Assembly (NCBI GenBank): GCA_949825065.1
Contig: OX463842.1
Span: forward strand, 1,929,501 to 1,993,500
Direction: 5' to 3'
Origin: Odontocerum albicorne
Lineage: Eukaryota; Arthropoda; Insecta; Trichoptera; Odontoceridae
Length of the DNA stretch: 64,000 nucleotides
Shown: one piece after another, positions 33,001 through 40,808 of the stretch
Position numbering within the stretch: position 1 is the stretch's first letter
Layout of the letters: each line of letters starts with the position of its first letter
Made by a program: the position numbers and the translations under genes
Notes under the pieces: model-generated
Databases searched by the model: none
Told to the model about the DNA's origin: nothing
Seen by the model: only the letters and a program-made list of their open reading frames with translations

Positions 33001-33401
33001 CTCAAAGTTAATATCATTAACCGCTTGGAGGCTTTTGAAATGTGGATCCACCGAAGAATGCTAAGAATATCCTGGACTGACATGATTAGCAACGTTGAAG
33101 TATTGCGTAGAGCAAATACACAGAGAGAATTGTTCACAACAATCAAGCTCCGTAAGACTTCATATTTTGGCCACATAATGAGAGATGAAAAGTATGCAAT
33201 CCTACAACTTGTCATGAAGGGGAAGATTGAGGGTCGTAGAGGAGTTGGAAGAAGGCAGCACTCCTGGCTTCGGAACATTAGAGAATGGACCGGGATGAGA
33301 GGTGTGGAGGAGCTGTTCCGTGCTGCCCAGGACAGACAAGGTTTCTCCCAAGTGATCGTCAACGTCGGGGGGACCCGGCAGGACACATGAAGAAGAAGAA
33401 G
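30067..33401 (+). mobile_element. Full-length RTE-type LINE
   Basis: A 3335-base element between two copies of ATGTCGACGGT. Its 5' UTR of about 340 bases is clearly GC-richer than the locus and includes GGAGAAGGCAACGGGAAACC then ACTCCAGTAT, a motif I know from BovB-type RTE elements. A single ORF supplies endonuclease and reverse transcriptase. There is almost no 3' UTR: the stop at 33388 is followed directly by (AGA)n and the target duplication, typical of RTE-clade elements. Length, single ORF and microsatellite tail all fit RTE. The open ORF makes this copy potentially autonomous. Confidence 0.9.
30406..33390 (+). CDS. RTE-type endonuclease/reverse transcriptase polyprotein
   Basis: Intact 994-codon ORF. 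It encodes the enzyme that nicks target DNA and copies its own RNA at the nick (target-primed reverse transcription). Residues 35-285 are an APE-like endonuclease: GTWNVRS (N40), SELRWTG (E69), QVYAPTAD (Y141), IIGDFNAKIG (D178, N180) and the terminal SDHSPL (H278). Residues about 485-840 are the reverse transcriptase: KAGGPDEIS, FGFRNGFGTREA, CFIDYEKAFD (catalytic D635), RGVRQGCVLSP, IRYADDTVL (catalytic D737 and D738), then KYLGSI. The C-terminal part contains YFGHIMRDEKYA and GRRGVGRRQHSWLRNIREW, common in insect relatives. No CCHC knuckle is evident. I take the ATG at 30406 as start; the ATG at codon 33, just before the endonuclease, is an alternative. All catalytic residues are present. 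Confidence 0.93.
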   Translation: MKRKQTATAPSPGRPFDGSGVLRISRLNIVKDMIKIGTWNVRSLYAAGKIDNVAQEMNRMKINILGISELRWTGTGVHQHNKGNLYYSGSDVSDRSHRNGVGIFVSMDYIRFVKKFIPVSDRIIILQLEARPFNVNIIQVYAPTADSKYDDEVERLYEGIAQILKSTKSDDINIIIGDFNAKIGQGRRSHLVGDYGLGDSNKRGDRMFEFCEEHNMVVVNTWYKLPKRRLYTWRSPQDNPTIPNPIRNQIDYALIGERFRNSIKRATTYPGADIGSDHSPLVIDIRLKLKVLARKTKRTGLNTKKLKDPLTRDTMSSELNYKLQQLNNVNSGTVEEQWKIFKNTIQDISKKHLKSEKLTRKKQWMTDHILNLMEQRRVVSTRNRNSDEYRNLQRIIKREIRNAKEEWIKKQCEELEQYDQMHDAFNLHRKLKELSGLNSKPRPSCLTDDSNNLILDDSIIQKKWEDYIQNLFKDSRIDIEMPQCDQGPTILKSELLHAIKNSKTRKAGGPDEISMEVIKLINENNVDCLLKLFNNIYDTGIIPQDWLTSLFITIPKKPNPRKCNDYRLISLMSHILKLFLKIIHARIRLKCEQDLDDTQFGFRNGFGTREALTTINVLLQKCHDQRKNVYSCFIDYEKAFDRVKHTELIKLLQRCNVDDKDVRVIKNLYRDQNAVIRLENGTTSQSIPIQRGVRQGCVLSPTLFNMYSDFVFKQALTDIDIGVKVNGVVINNIRYADDTVLLADSIEDLQQLLDRISSTGEHYGLNINVNKTKLMIFSRESHPNANLRLGGVNIERVKQFKYLGSIITENLDPDIEIKCRIEAARAAFNKMKNLLCNDNVNLKLRQRMIKCYVWSVLLYGVEAWTLKVNIINRLEAFEMWIHRRMLRISWTDMISNVEVLRRANTQRELFTTIKLRKTSYFGHIMRDEKYAILQLVMKGKIEGRRGVGRRQHSWLRNIREWTGMRGVEELFRAAQDRQGFSQVIVNVGGTRQDT

Positions 33402-33412
33402 ATGTCGACGGT
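33402..33412 (+). repeat. 11-bp target site duplication, right copy
   Basis: ATGTCGACGGT, matching 30056-30066. The mariner frame (V D G A A K E N) resumes from here. Confidence 0.95.
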
Positions 33413-34410
33413 GCCGCAAAAGAAAACACAGTGCGTTTTTGGTTCCAACGTTTTCGTTCTGGAAATTTCGACCTGCAGAACAAGCCCCGTGGACGGCCGG
33501 AGACCAAAGTTGATAATGAAGAATTGAAGGCTATTGTGGAAGCGGATCCATCGCAAACCACGTCCGAGCTAGCTGCAGGCTGCGGTGTTAGTGATAAAAC
33601 TGTTTTAATCCACTTGAAGCAAATTGGGAAGGTGAAAAAGCTTGAAAGGTGGGTACCTCACGAATTGAGTGAAGCAAATCAACAAACGCGCGTTGACTGC
33701 TGCGTTGCATTACTTAACCGGCACAATAATGAAGGGATTTTGAATCGAATCATTACCTGTGATGAAAAGTGGATCCTGTATGATAATCGGAAGCGCTCAT
33801 CGCAATGGCTGAACCCTGCCAAACCAGCCAAACCATGCCCCAAGCGAAAATTGACTCCAAAAAAGTTACTTGTGAGCGTTTGGTGGACTAGTGCTGGTGT
33901 CGTTCACTACAGCTTTCTTAAATCTGGCCAGACGATTACGGCAGATGTCTATTGTCAGCAACTGCAAACCATGATGGAAAAGCTAGCTGCTAAACAACCG
34001 AGGCTGGTTAATCGCTCTAGGCCACTGCTGCTTCATGATAACGCTAGACCACACACTGCACAACAGACGGCTACCAAATTAGAAGAGCTTCAATTGGAAT
34101 GTCTTAGACATCCACCGTACTCTCCGGACCTTGCCCCAACAGATTACTATTTTTTTCGAAATTTGGATAACTTCTTGCAAGGGAAAAAATTCAACTCCGA
34201 TGGGGCAGTCCAAACCGACTTCAAAGATTTTATTGATTCCCGTCCGAATGGTTTTTTTAGTAAAGGGATCGATGAACTACCTATGAGATGGCAAAAGTGC
34301 ATAGATAGCAATGGTACATATTTTGATTAAATAAATATATTATATTAAAAAAAAATCAACTTTATGTTCCTCCCAAACAAAACGCCAATTTCATATGTAA
34401 GGACCTAATA

Positions 34411-34721
34411 TATATTGATATTTTAATCCACGTCCCTCACACCTGTTTTAAATCACTTGAACTAATTGCAAATAAGTGCAATAAATAATAATAATAATAT
34501 CTTAGTGTGGTGTGTCATTATTTCATCAGGTGGTTGTAATTAATATAGTCATTTATTCTGTATTAACCTTTGTTTAATATTCTGACATTATTTCTCATGT
34601 ATTGTTCATTATTTAAGCTTAAACGGTATTTTTTTTTAAGTATGAAGTTAGGATTAACGAACTGAAAAAAAAATTACACTAAGATTAAATGCTTCATTTA
34701 ATGAGTAATATTTATTGACAT
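34411..34721. other. AT-rich, nothing recognised
   Basis: Has a short AATAATAATAATAAT tract near 34482. No gene or repeat family recognised. Confidence 0.3.
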
Positions 34722-35525
34722 TTATTTTATCAAACACTGTTTATTCCACTTTACGGAAGGGGGTTAAACGTCAATCCATAAAGTGGAATAAACATTGTTT
34801 GATAAAACAAATTACAATATCTTTAAACCTCCACAATGTTAACCTTTCCCTTCCTGTGCTAAAAAAATCCGCTCATTCCGGTTCTGTGTATTCAATACAC
34901 ATCATACACATGTAAAAATGAGCGATTTAAAATTGGAAAAATAAGAATATTTATAGCCAATTGCCTAAACTAATTAAATTTAAAGTCAAAAGTGATAATA
35001 ATTCAAATTTAATTGCTGAGAACATGAAAAAAAACATCGGCCGACGTTCACAAAACGGGTAAAGAGACCACCTCAAATGGATGCCCTAGAGCTACTGAGA
35101 GTTGAGACGACTAACACTGTGTATGTTATACCTCGAAGGAAGAAACACAACTGAAAACTGAGATTCTATTTCTTGTGTTCCCATACAACGAAGTAGAGTG
35201 AGACGTGAATAGTGTCGCTTCCTCACCCATAGCGGTTTTTTTTATAATTAATATACCTACGTCACACAGTGGCACACGTTTGATTGTATTGGAGAATTTA
35301 TTCCCGGTTTTCACAAAATATCTCTGATGTGGCCGATGAGTGCTAATCATTATGTATATTATTGTTTCATTCAATACGTAAATGTATTACGGAGGAATAT
35401 CTAAAATCTGAACCCAGTATTTAATATATTTATTGAGATATTATTTTTTTTAGAAGCAATGTGTACTATGTACACATCACAGGGAAGAAAGGGTTACTGT
35501 CTTAACTGTAAATAATATATGAGTA
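34722..35525. mobile_element. Penelope-like palindrome lacking the ribozyme, split by a MITE
   Basis: TTTATCAAACACTGTTTATT, CCACTTTA, a 25-base centre, then TAAAGTGGAATAAACATTGT and TTGATAAAACAAATTAC form a short head-to-head palindrome with the hammerhead region deleted from both arms. The right arm proceeds to CTCCACAATG, is split by the family T MITE at its TTAA, and continues after 35497 with CTTAACTGTAAATAATA, as in the uninterrupted arm at 8690-8735. Confidence 0.75.
34839..35497 (+). mobile_element. TTAA-flanked piggyBac-like MITE (family T, copy C)
   Basis: Starts CCTTTCCCTTCCTGTGCTAA after TTAA (34839-34842) and ends GGGAAGAAAGGG before TTAC (35494-35497), a one-base-changed target site. 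Shares all internal blocks with copies A, B and D. It sits in the right arm of a Penelope-like palindrome. The unbroken arm elsewhere has TTAA just at this point, which independently confirms TTAA as the target. Confidence 0.88.
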
Positions 35526-35694
35526 ATATTTATTTTTATAAAGAAATTATTATTTTTTGTCTCTAATATTTGTAGAAAAAACATTTTAACTGTTATTTCA
35601 AATTTCCTAAGCAAATTCACATAACTAAAATATGGTGATCATATTACTAAAATAAAAATGAATGAATAAAATAATATATTGACTTAGAATTAAG

Positions 35695-36000
35695 ATGACC
35701 TACATATCCTAGTTCATGATACACCTGTTTTACTGCGGGCTGAGAATTCGATTTCCGACGGTACCTATTTTTAAAAAGCTTGTATTCCCTATTCTCCTTA
35801 ATTTTTTTCCTTGAAAAATATTGTTACGTATATTTTCATGAAATTTTTTTCAACCTCTATTTTTAATATGTGATTTAATTATTTTACTCTCTTTATTTTC
35901 GTTTGTTTCTAACCTTAAAAAAATGTGTAACATGTGGAACTCCTGTCTGGTTGGCTGGAAGATATTCCACATCGTAATAAGATTACCACTAACTTACTGT
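35695..36000 (+). mobile_element. tRNA-derived SINE (family S), eroded
   Basis: Head GACCTACATATCCTAGTTCA, B-box relic GAGAATTCGATTTCCGACGG, then TACCTATTTTTAAAAAG. The 3' body appears later (CTGTCTGGTTGGCTGGAAGA) after an AT-rich insertion. Confidence 0.6.
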
Positions 36001-36083
36001 ATACACAAACAAATAACATTAAATTTAAAAAAAAATCATAATTTAATAATATTTTAAATATTTTCACTAACAAAGCTTGGTAA

Positions 36084-36714
36084 CAAATATAAGCTTCTCT
36101 AATTTAGTATCTGGGCTCACTCATTTACAAAGACGGAGGGTGCGCCGCGGATGTTGACCATAGAATAAGTGTGGGATGGATGAAATTCAGATCGGTAACA
36201 GGAGTCTTGTGTGACCCAAAAATGCCTATAAAACTGAAAGGAAAGGTATACCAGACTATCGTTAGACCCGCAATTATGTATGGCTCAGAATGCTGGACTA
36301 TGTACAGCTCCTACTCAAGACAACTTGAAACAGTAGAAATGCGAATGCTTAGGTTGTTGACAGGAGTATCACTGAAAGATAAAATTAAGAGCTAACGCAT
36401 TCGTGGTAGCCTGGGAGTCACTGACATAAATAGTATGCGGGAAGAGCGACAGCTGAGATGGTACGGGCACATAAGATGGAGACCACCAGTACTGTAAATC
36501 AGGCAATGTCTGAGGATCTTCCGCGACAGCCATCAAGAGGAAGACCAAAGAACTCCTGGATGACTCGATGCTCCAAAATCCTGCAGAGAAACGGCCAAGA
36601 TAAAAGCGACACCCAGAACCGAAGAATATACAGTCTGAGAACGAGAAGAGCCGGTCCCAACAGCCTAGGCACCCAGGCAATGAGTTGGGACAGTGCCAGG
36701 ATAAAAGAAAAGAA
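36084..36714 (+). mobile_element. 5'-truncated RTE-like LINE (family R) with 16-bp target duplication
   Basis: Flanked by the exact repeat TAACAAAGCTTGGTAA at 36068-36083 and 36715-36730. Contains the reverse-transcriptase C-terminus: YLGSLIYKDGGCAADVDHRI, WMKFRSVTGVLCDPKMPIKL, KGKVYQTIVRPAIMYGSECW and MRMLRLLTGVSLKDKI, then frameshifted RWYGHIR and further pieces. It ends with AATGAGTTGGGACAGTGCCA and an A-rich tail. Several frame breaks make it inactive. Related copies lie at 17453 and 39345. Confidence 0.88.
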
Positions 36715-36730
36715 TAACAAAGCTTGGTAA

Positions 36731-37215
36731 ATAATGTCAGCTATTAATTTCTTGAAAATGTATGAAATTAATATAAGTATTAAAAGCCAGCAGTCGACTT
36801 CAGTCGAGCTTTCAAGTGCATCTGAAAGGTGGACAGTGCGAGGCCGGTTGTGATTCACGAAATGGAGTGGCACTTCTAGTTTTTCCTCGAGCCAAGATAT
36901 GAAATGATGGGAATCCGATGCAGTAACGGCGAATATAATTGTTGATCATGTCTGTTCACTGAAATTTATGCCATTCAATCCATATTTTATACCTCAGCAA
37001 ATATCCTTTTCATATGTTATCCATATTTGATGTGGATGAATTTATATTATATTTTTAACAACAGAGGCCGTGACTTGAAATCGTAAATAAAATAGCATTC
37101 AACCTATTTACCCGAACAATAAAAATAATGTATTATTATTTTTTTCCACTCTTGTTGAATTTAATCAATAAAGTATTTGCAATATTAACACGTCCACAAA
37201 ATCGGGGTTCGTCTT
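36731..37215. other. Intergenic, nothing recognised
   Basis: 36780-36900 is slightly GC-richer (CGACTTCAGTCGAGCTTTCA). No gene. Confidence 0.3.
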
Positions 37216-37606
37216 ATTCGCACTCATACATACCTTACTATTCGCACTCATACATACCCCACTTTTCACACTCATACAAACCCTACTATTCGCACTCATA
37301 CATAGCCTACTATTCGCACTCATACATACCCTATTATTCGCACTCATACATACCCTATTATTCGCACTCATACATATGTTACCCTACTATTCGCACTCAT
37401 ACACACCCTCCTATTCGCACTCATACATACCTTACTATTCGCACTCATACATACCCTACTGTTCGCACTCATACATACCTTACTATTCGAACTCGTACAT
37501 AGCCTACTATTCACACTCGTACATTTCTTACTACTCACACTCATACATACCCTACAATTCGCACTCATACATACCCTACTAATCGCACTCATACATACCC
37601 TACTAT
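37216..37606 (+). repeat. 24-bp minisatellite, about 16 units
   Basis: The unit is ATTCGCACTCATACATACCC then TACT, exactly 24 bases and so 8 codons, which keeps all six frames open in places (YYSHSYIP on plus, SANSRVCM on minus). The open frames across the array are therefore artefacts. Units differ at one to three positions; one irregular spacer (CATATGTTACCC) lies near 37373. Confidence 0.95.
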
Positions 37607-38361
37607 TTTTCGTTTTTCTTATCTTTCTCTCAGTCAAAATGTTGTTAACGGTAGCCTTTTATTATTTCCTTATTTTGCTAAGAATCATAATATATAAATT
37701 AAAATATAAAAAAGTTTTTCTTTAAAATGTTTACCAACACAAAAACTTTGTGCTTTATACTAAGTTTTAGATAATAGAAGTTTCCAGTTGTATCACGGTG
37801 TTTATTTATTTTATTGTCAGTTTATCGCACTGAACTACAATCAGCGGGTTTAATTTCCGACAGAAATTTCTTCCAGCCAAGTATATATAATTTCCACACG
37901 TTGGCTCAGTTGTCTCAATGTTCTTAGATTAAACATAAACGGAGGAAAAAACATAAAAATATCAAAACTAAAAACAAAGTATGAGAATAAAATAAATTAA
38001 AAGTAGAGAAAAAGAAATGAAAACAAAATATTCAAAATATTATTTTCTTACATAGTCAATGACTTGTAAAAGGGAAGGATAGGGGAAGGTACATAGAGTG
38101 AGGAAAAGGAGAATACATGCTTTTAAATATGCCATTGAAGAGATAAATAACGGTTTTGGAGGAGGTTTCTTTTGAAGCTACCTAATGAAGGTCTAAGTCT
38201 TGTAGAAGCATTGAATTCAACTCTTTTAATAGTAACTATTGAATGAGTAAAACATTCTTATATGAAATATAAATTATATCATTATAAGCATTTATAGATT
38301 CAAAACGAATTGAGAGATAAAAACTAACATATTGCATGAGTACGGTATTTTTTGTATGCAG
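37607..38361. other. AT-rich, nothing recognised
   Basis: No gene or repeat recognised. Confidence 0.3.
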
Positions 38362-38495
38362 TACTACCTGGCGTATTTATTGCCATTGTATTGAATCAGA
38401 AACATGTTAAAGATATCTGAAAAGATACCACGGAAATCGTACCCGCAACCTCCTAATTGAAAGACAGTGTCATACCATCGAGGCCACAGAGGTAA
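38362..38495 (-). mobile_element. tRNA-derived SINE (family S)
   Basis: Begins CTACCTGGCGTATTTATTGC (3' body, inverted) and ends ATACCATCGAGGCCACAGAG (inverted A-box head); AATCGTACCCGCAACCTCC is the inverted B box. Part of the middle is deleted. Confidence 0.7.
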
Positions 38496-39344
38496 TCAAC
38501 AAATAAAAACAATTATAAATTAACATAAAGAATTATCGGTCAACTAGAGACAGCTTCAAAGTCAAATTTAAAACTATAAAATAAATTGTTATTTTTACCG
38601 CAATTTTTTTTTTTTATGTGTGCATATATATTTTAGTTTTCCTATATTTTGTTGCTTTTAATAACTGTTTCGAGATTAATTTATTTGATTATTTATGCGA
38701 TATACATCAACATATCCGAATTGGGGATGCAGCCACATGAAGAAATGTGACCGCGAGACAATATTGTCTTCGTTCCCAATAGCCGAACCTTCAGCATAGA
38801 ATTATTAGAGAAAGCACGTGAACTATGTTCGTTATTGTACGTATTGGAAATACTTAACACGTGAATAAGAAACTATCATTACATTACGAACTCTTTAACC
38901 CGACAATGAACATTTTTTTATTAAATTTTTTAAAGACCATCGGGAATGGAATCCGAAACTCGGTTGTTAAGTAAATGATATACGTTTTTAGTATTTGAAA
39001 TAAGTCCACTATGAAAATAATTAATAAAATAATTATGAATACATAAATAAATCAAAAAGTGTCATGGCATTTGTTTCATTTACTCAAACTTAATAAATTT
39101 TATGTTATTCAAATAATTTATTTTTTAACAAATATAGTCTTAAAAATATTACGATTCCACTTGCTATACTTGTCTACCAATAATGTAATGAAATATAGCA
39201 CTGTAAAGAAAAATGTTCACATAACATTTTAAGGTCTTATGTTTATGCAAAGTTAACCAAAGTTAAACCTTTTGGAAGATATTTTTTTTTATTAAAGAAA
39301 CGCTTGTATTTTTATTTTACCTTTTTTTTTGTCTCTGTGTCCCT
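38496..39344. other. AT-rich, nothing recognised
   Basis: 38730-38880 is slightly GC-richer; no gene or repeat recognised. Confidence 0.3.
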
Positions 39345-39652
39345 AAGAGACAAAATAAAAAACTCACGCATTCGTTGAAGCCTAGGTGTTACAGACATCA
39401 ACAGCAAGATGGAGGAGAGGCGATTGAGATGGTATGGACATTGTGAACCAGGCAATCTCCATGGATCTTCCTCGATTAACAACCAGAGGAAGACCAAATA
39501 ATTCATGGGGGGTGCAAAAAGATAACCTGATGCAGAGGCACGGCCTGGGGGACGTAGTCCGGGACAGAAGAGCATACAACCTGAGGACGAGGAGAGCTGA
39601 TCCCAACAGTCTTCGCAGACAGTGAGTTGGGATGGAGCCAGGGAGAAGATTT
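39345..39652 (+). mobile_element. 5'-truncated RTE-like LINE (family R)
   Basis: AGAGACAAAATAAAAAACTC, ACGCATTCGTTGAAGCCTAG and GAGGCGATTGAGATGGTATG parallel 36370-36470 of the neighbouring family member. The frame 39434-39625 reads TRGRPNNSWGVQKDNLMQRH, RAYNLRTRRADPNSLRRQ. Ends CAGTGAGTTGGGATGGAGCC then AGGGAGAAGATTT, the family 3' end. Same strand as the copy at 36084. Confidence 0.7.
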
Positions 39653-40139
39653 ATGCACTCTTATTTTTTTTTACATTTGGGTGAAAAATACAATTTCCAT
39701 TCAATATTTCTGTTGAGCCTCAGTTTTATTCGCAATTAACTCGAAAATATTATTTAGATATTAATTATTCAGTTACAAAAATAAAAAGCGATATTTTTTT
39801 CAGTGCTTGAGATTCTTTATTTGGAAGAAAAATGATCAACCCTAGAACAAGGCCTTATAAAATTATTGAATTCTGATTAACATTCAGAACAAATATGGAT
39901 TCGTACCAGGCTAGTTCTTTTTTTTTTTTTCATTCCTTGAAATCAAGTCATTAAATAATGTATAAACCTTAGTATTGTGCTGTCAACCCTTCTGAGATGT
40001 ACTAAAATGGCAACAACTATACCTAATTAAATGTATTAATACAATTCACACATCCAACCGAGCAAAAACTAGGAAATTCAATTATCCACGTCTTTTTTAT
40101 TTGTTAATAAATTATTTACTTTATCAAATACCTACATCT
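39653..40139. other. AT-rich, nothing recognised
   Basis: No gene or repeat recognised. Confidence 0.3.
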
Positions 40140-40206
40140 ATGATATCCTCAGTGGTCTAGTTGGTAAGACATCTGATTTCAGCCCAGGGGTTGCGGGTAG
40201 CATTTC
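40140..40206 (+). mobile_element. tRNA-derived SINE head (family S)
   Basis: GATATCCTCAGTGGTCTAGT then TGGTAAGACATCTGATTTCA and GGGGTTGCGGGTAGCATTTC. The A box is good, the B box has lost its TCGATTCC part. The body is absent. Confidence 0.6.
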
Positions 40207-40256
40207 AAAAAAATGGATTTTCACAATAGGAAAAAAGTATTAATAATAATTATGTA

Positions 40257-40808
40257 TAAGGTTAACATAAGTTGTCTTCGGTTTTTTACAAATTTAAAAA
40301 TGAGAAACCAAAAGTATAACAAAATGTTAAAGGTTATACGTCATTCGAAAGAAAATTTTCTGCTCTACAAGATATTGTGTTTGCTTTTACGTTACATATA
40401 ATGTTTTATTTGAATCCTTTGCCTTCAAAATGGAATGTCAAGTAGACGAAAGTAAGCATTTTCGACACCTCATTCTGTTCGCGTTTAATCGAGGGAATAA
40501 AGCTGTCAAAGCTGCTCGCGATATTTGCGAAGTGTACAGTGAATATGCTATGAATGAAAGAACAGCTCGTCGATGGTTTTTCCTTCAATAATGACGTCGA
40601 ATTACGGACATGGCTGGACGAATTCCTCGAGTCAACACCGGATGGTTTTTATCGCGCAGGCATTGAAAAACTTGTAGAACGTTGGCAAGAAGTTATAAAT
40701 AATGAAGGATAATACATTATTGACTAATTTGTTGTAATTTTTTTTTGTTGTGTCCTCTTGTTCTCTTCATTTGAAAAAAAAACGGACACAACTTATGTTG
40801 ACACCCAA
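40257..40808 (+). mobile_element. Internally deleted mariner
   Basis: Same subfamily as the palindrome at 4074-4840. The left end has GTTAACATAAGTTGTC and the right end GGACACAACTTATGTTGACA then CCCAA, with TA on both sides. ATG at 40430 opens the N-terminus (MECQVDESKHFRHLILFAFN, AARDICEVYSEYAMNERTAR, RW), then a deletion joins FNNDVELRTWLDEFLESTP, FYRAGIEKLVERWQEVINN and a stop. The whole catalytic DDD core has gone. Ends are intact enough for mobilisation by another copy. Confidence 0.85.

Larger units (their letters stand above)
29965..34330 (+). pseudogene. Mariner transposase, disrupted by a LINE insertion
   Basis: The ATG at 29965 opens MENLKYRVIYEYEFHRGTSA and continues to 30066. The frame resumes at 33413 after the RTE insert and runs to the stop before 34331, about 339 codons in all and close to the usual 345. 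The N-terminal part is the paired helix-turn-helix that binds the inverted repeats. Catalytic residues of the DDE/D fold are the D of ITCDEKW, the D of LLLHDNARPH and the D of LAPTDYYFF; 34 residues separate the last two, the DD34D signature of mariner. NEEL, WVPHEL and SPDLAPTDY are further family motifs. I see no stop or frameshift apart from the insertion, so the gene was probably intact when hit. The downstream part alone lacks its DNA-binding start. Confidence 0.92.
29776..34408 (+). mobile_element. Complete mariner element carrying an RTE insertion
   Basis: Terminal inverted repeats are identical for at least 30 bases (left TTAGGTCCTTACATATGAAA at 29776; right inverted, ending at 34408), flanked by TA at 29774-29775 and 34409-34410. 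Removing the RTE insert and one copy of its 11-bp target duplication leaves about 1287 bases, the normal size of a mariner. The insertion splits the transposase gene after codon 34. Near-identical termini and an otherwise open frame indicate a recent arrival. Confidence 0.95.

Noticed and set aside
30075..33561. Minus-strand frames of 119-161 codons across the RTE and mariner
   Set aside because: Shadows of the plus-strand ORFs with well-defined catalytic motifs.
37128..37637. Several open frames with YSHSYIPY or SANSRVCM repeats
   Set aside because: Produced by a 24-bp minisatellite whose unit is divisible by three; no start context, splice sites or conservation.
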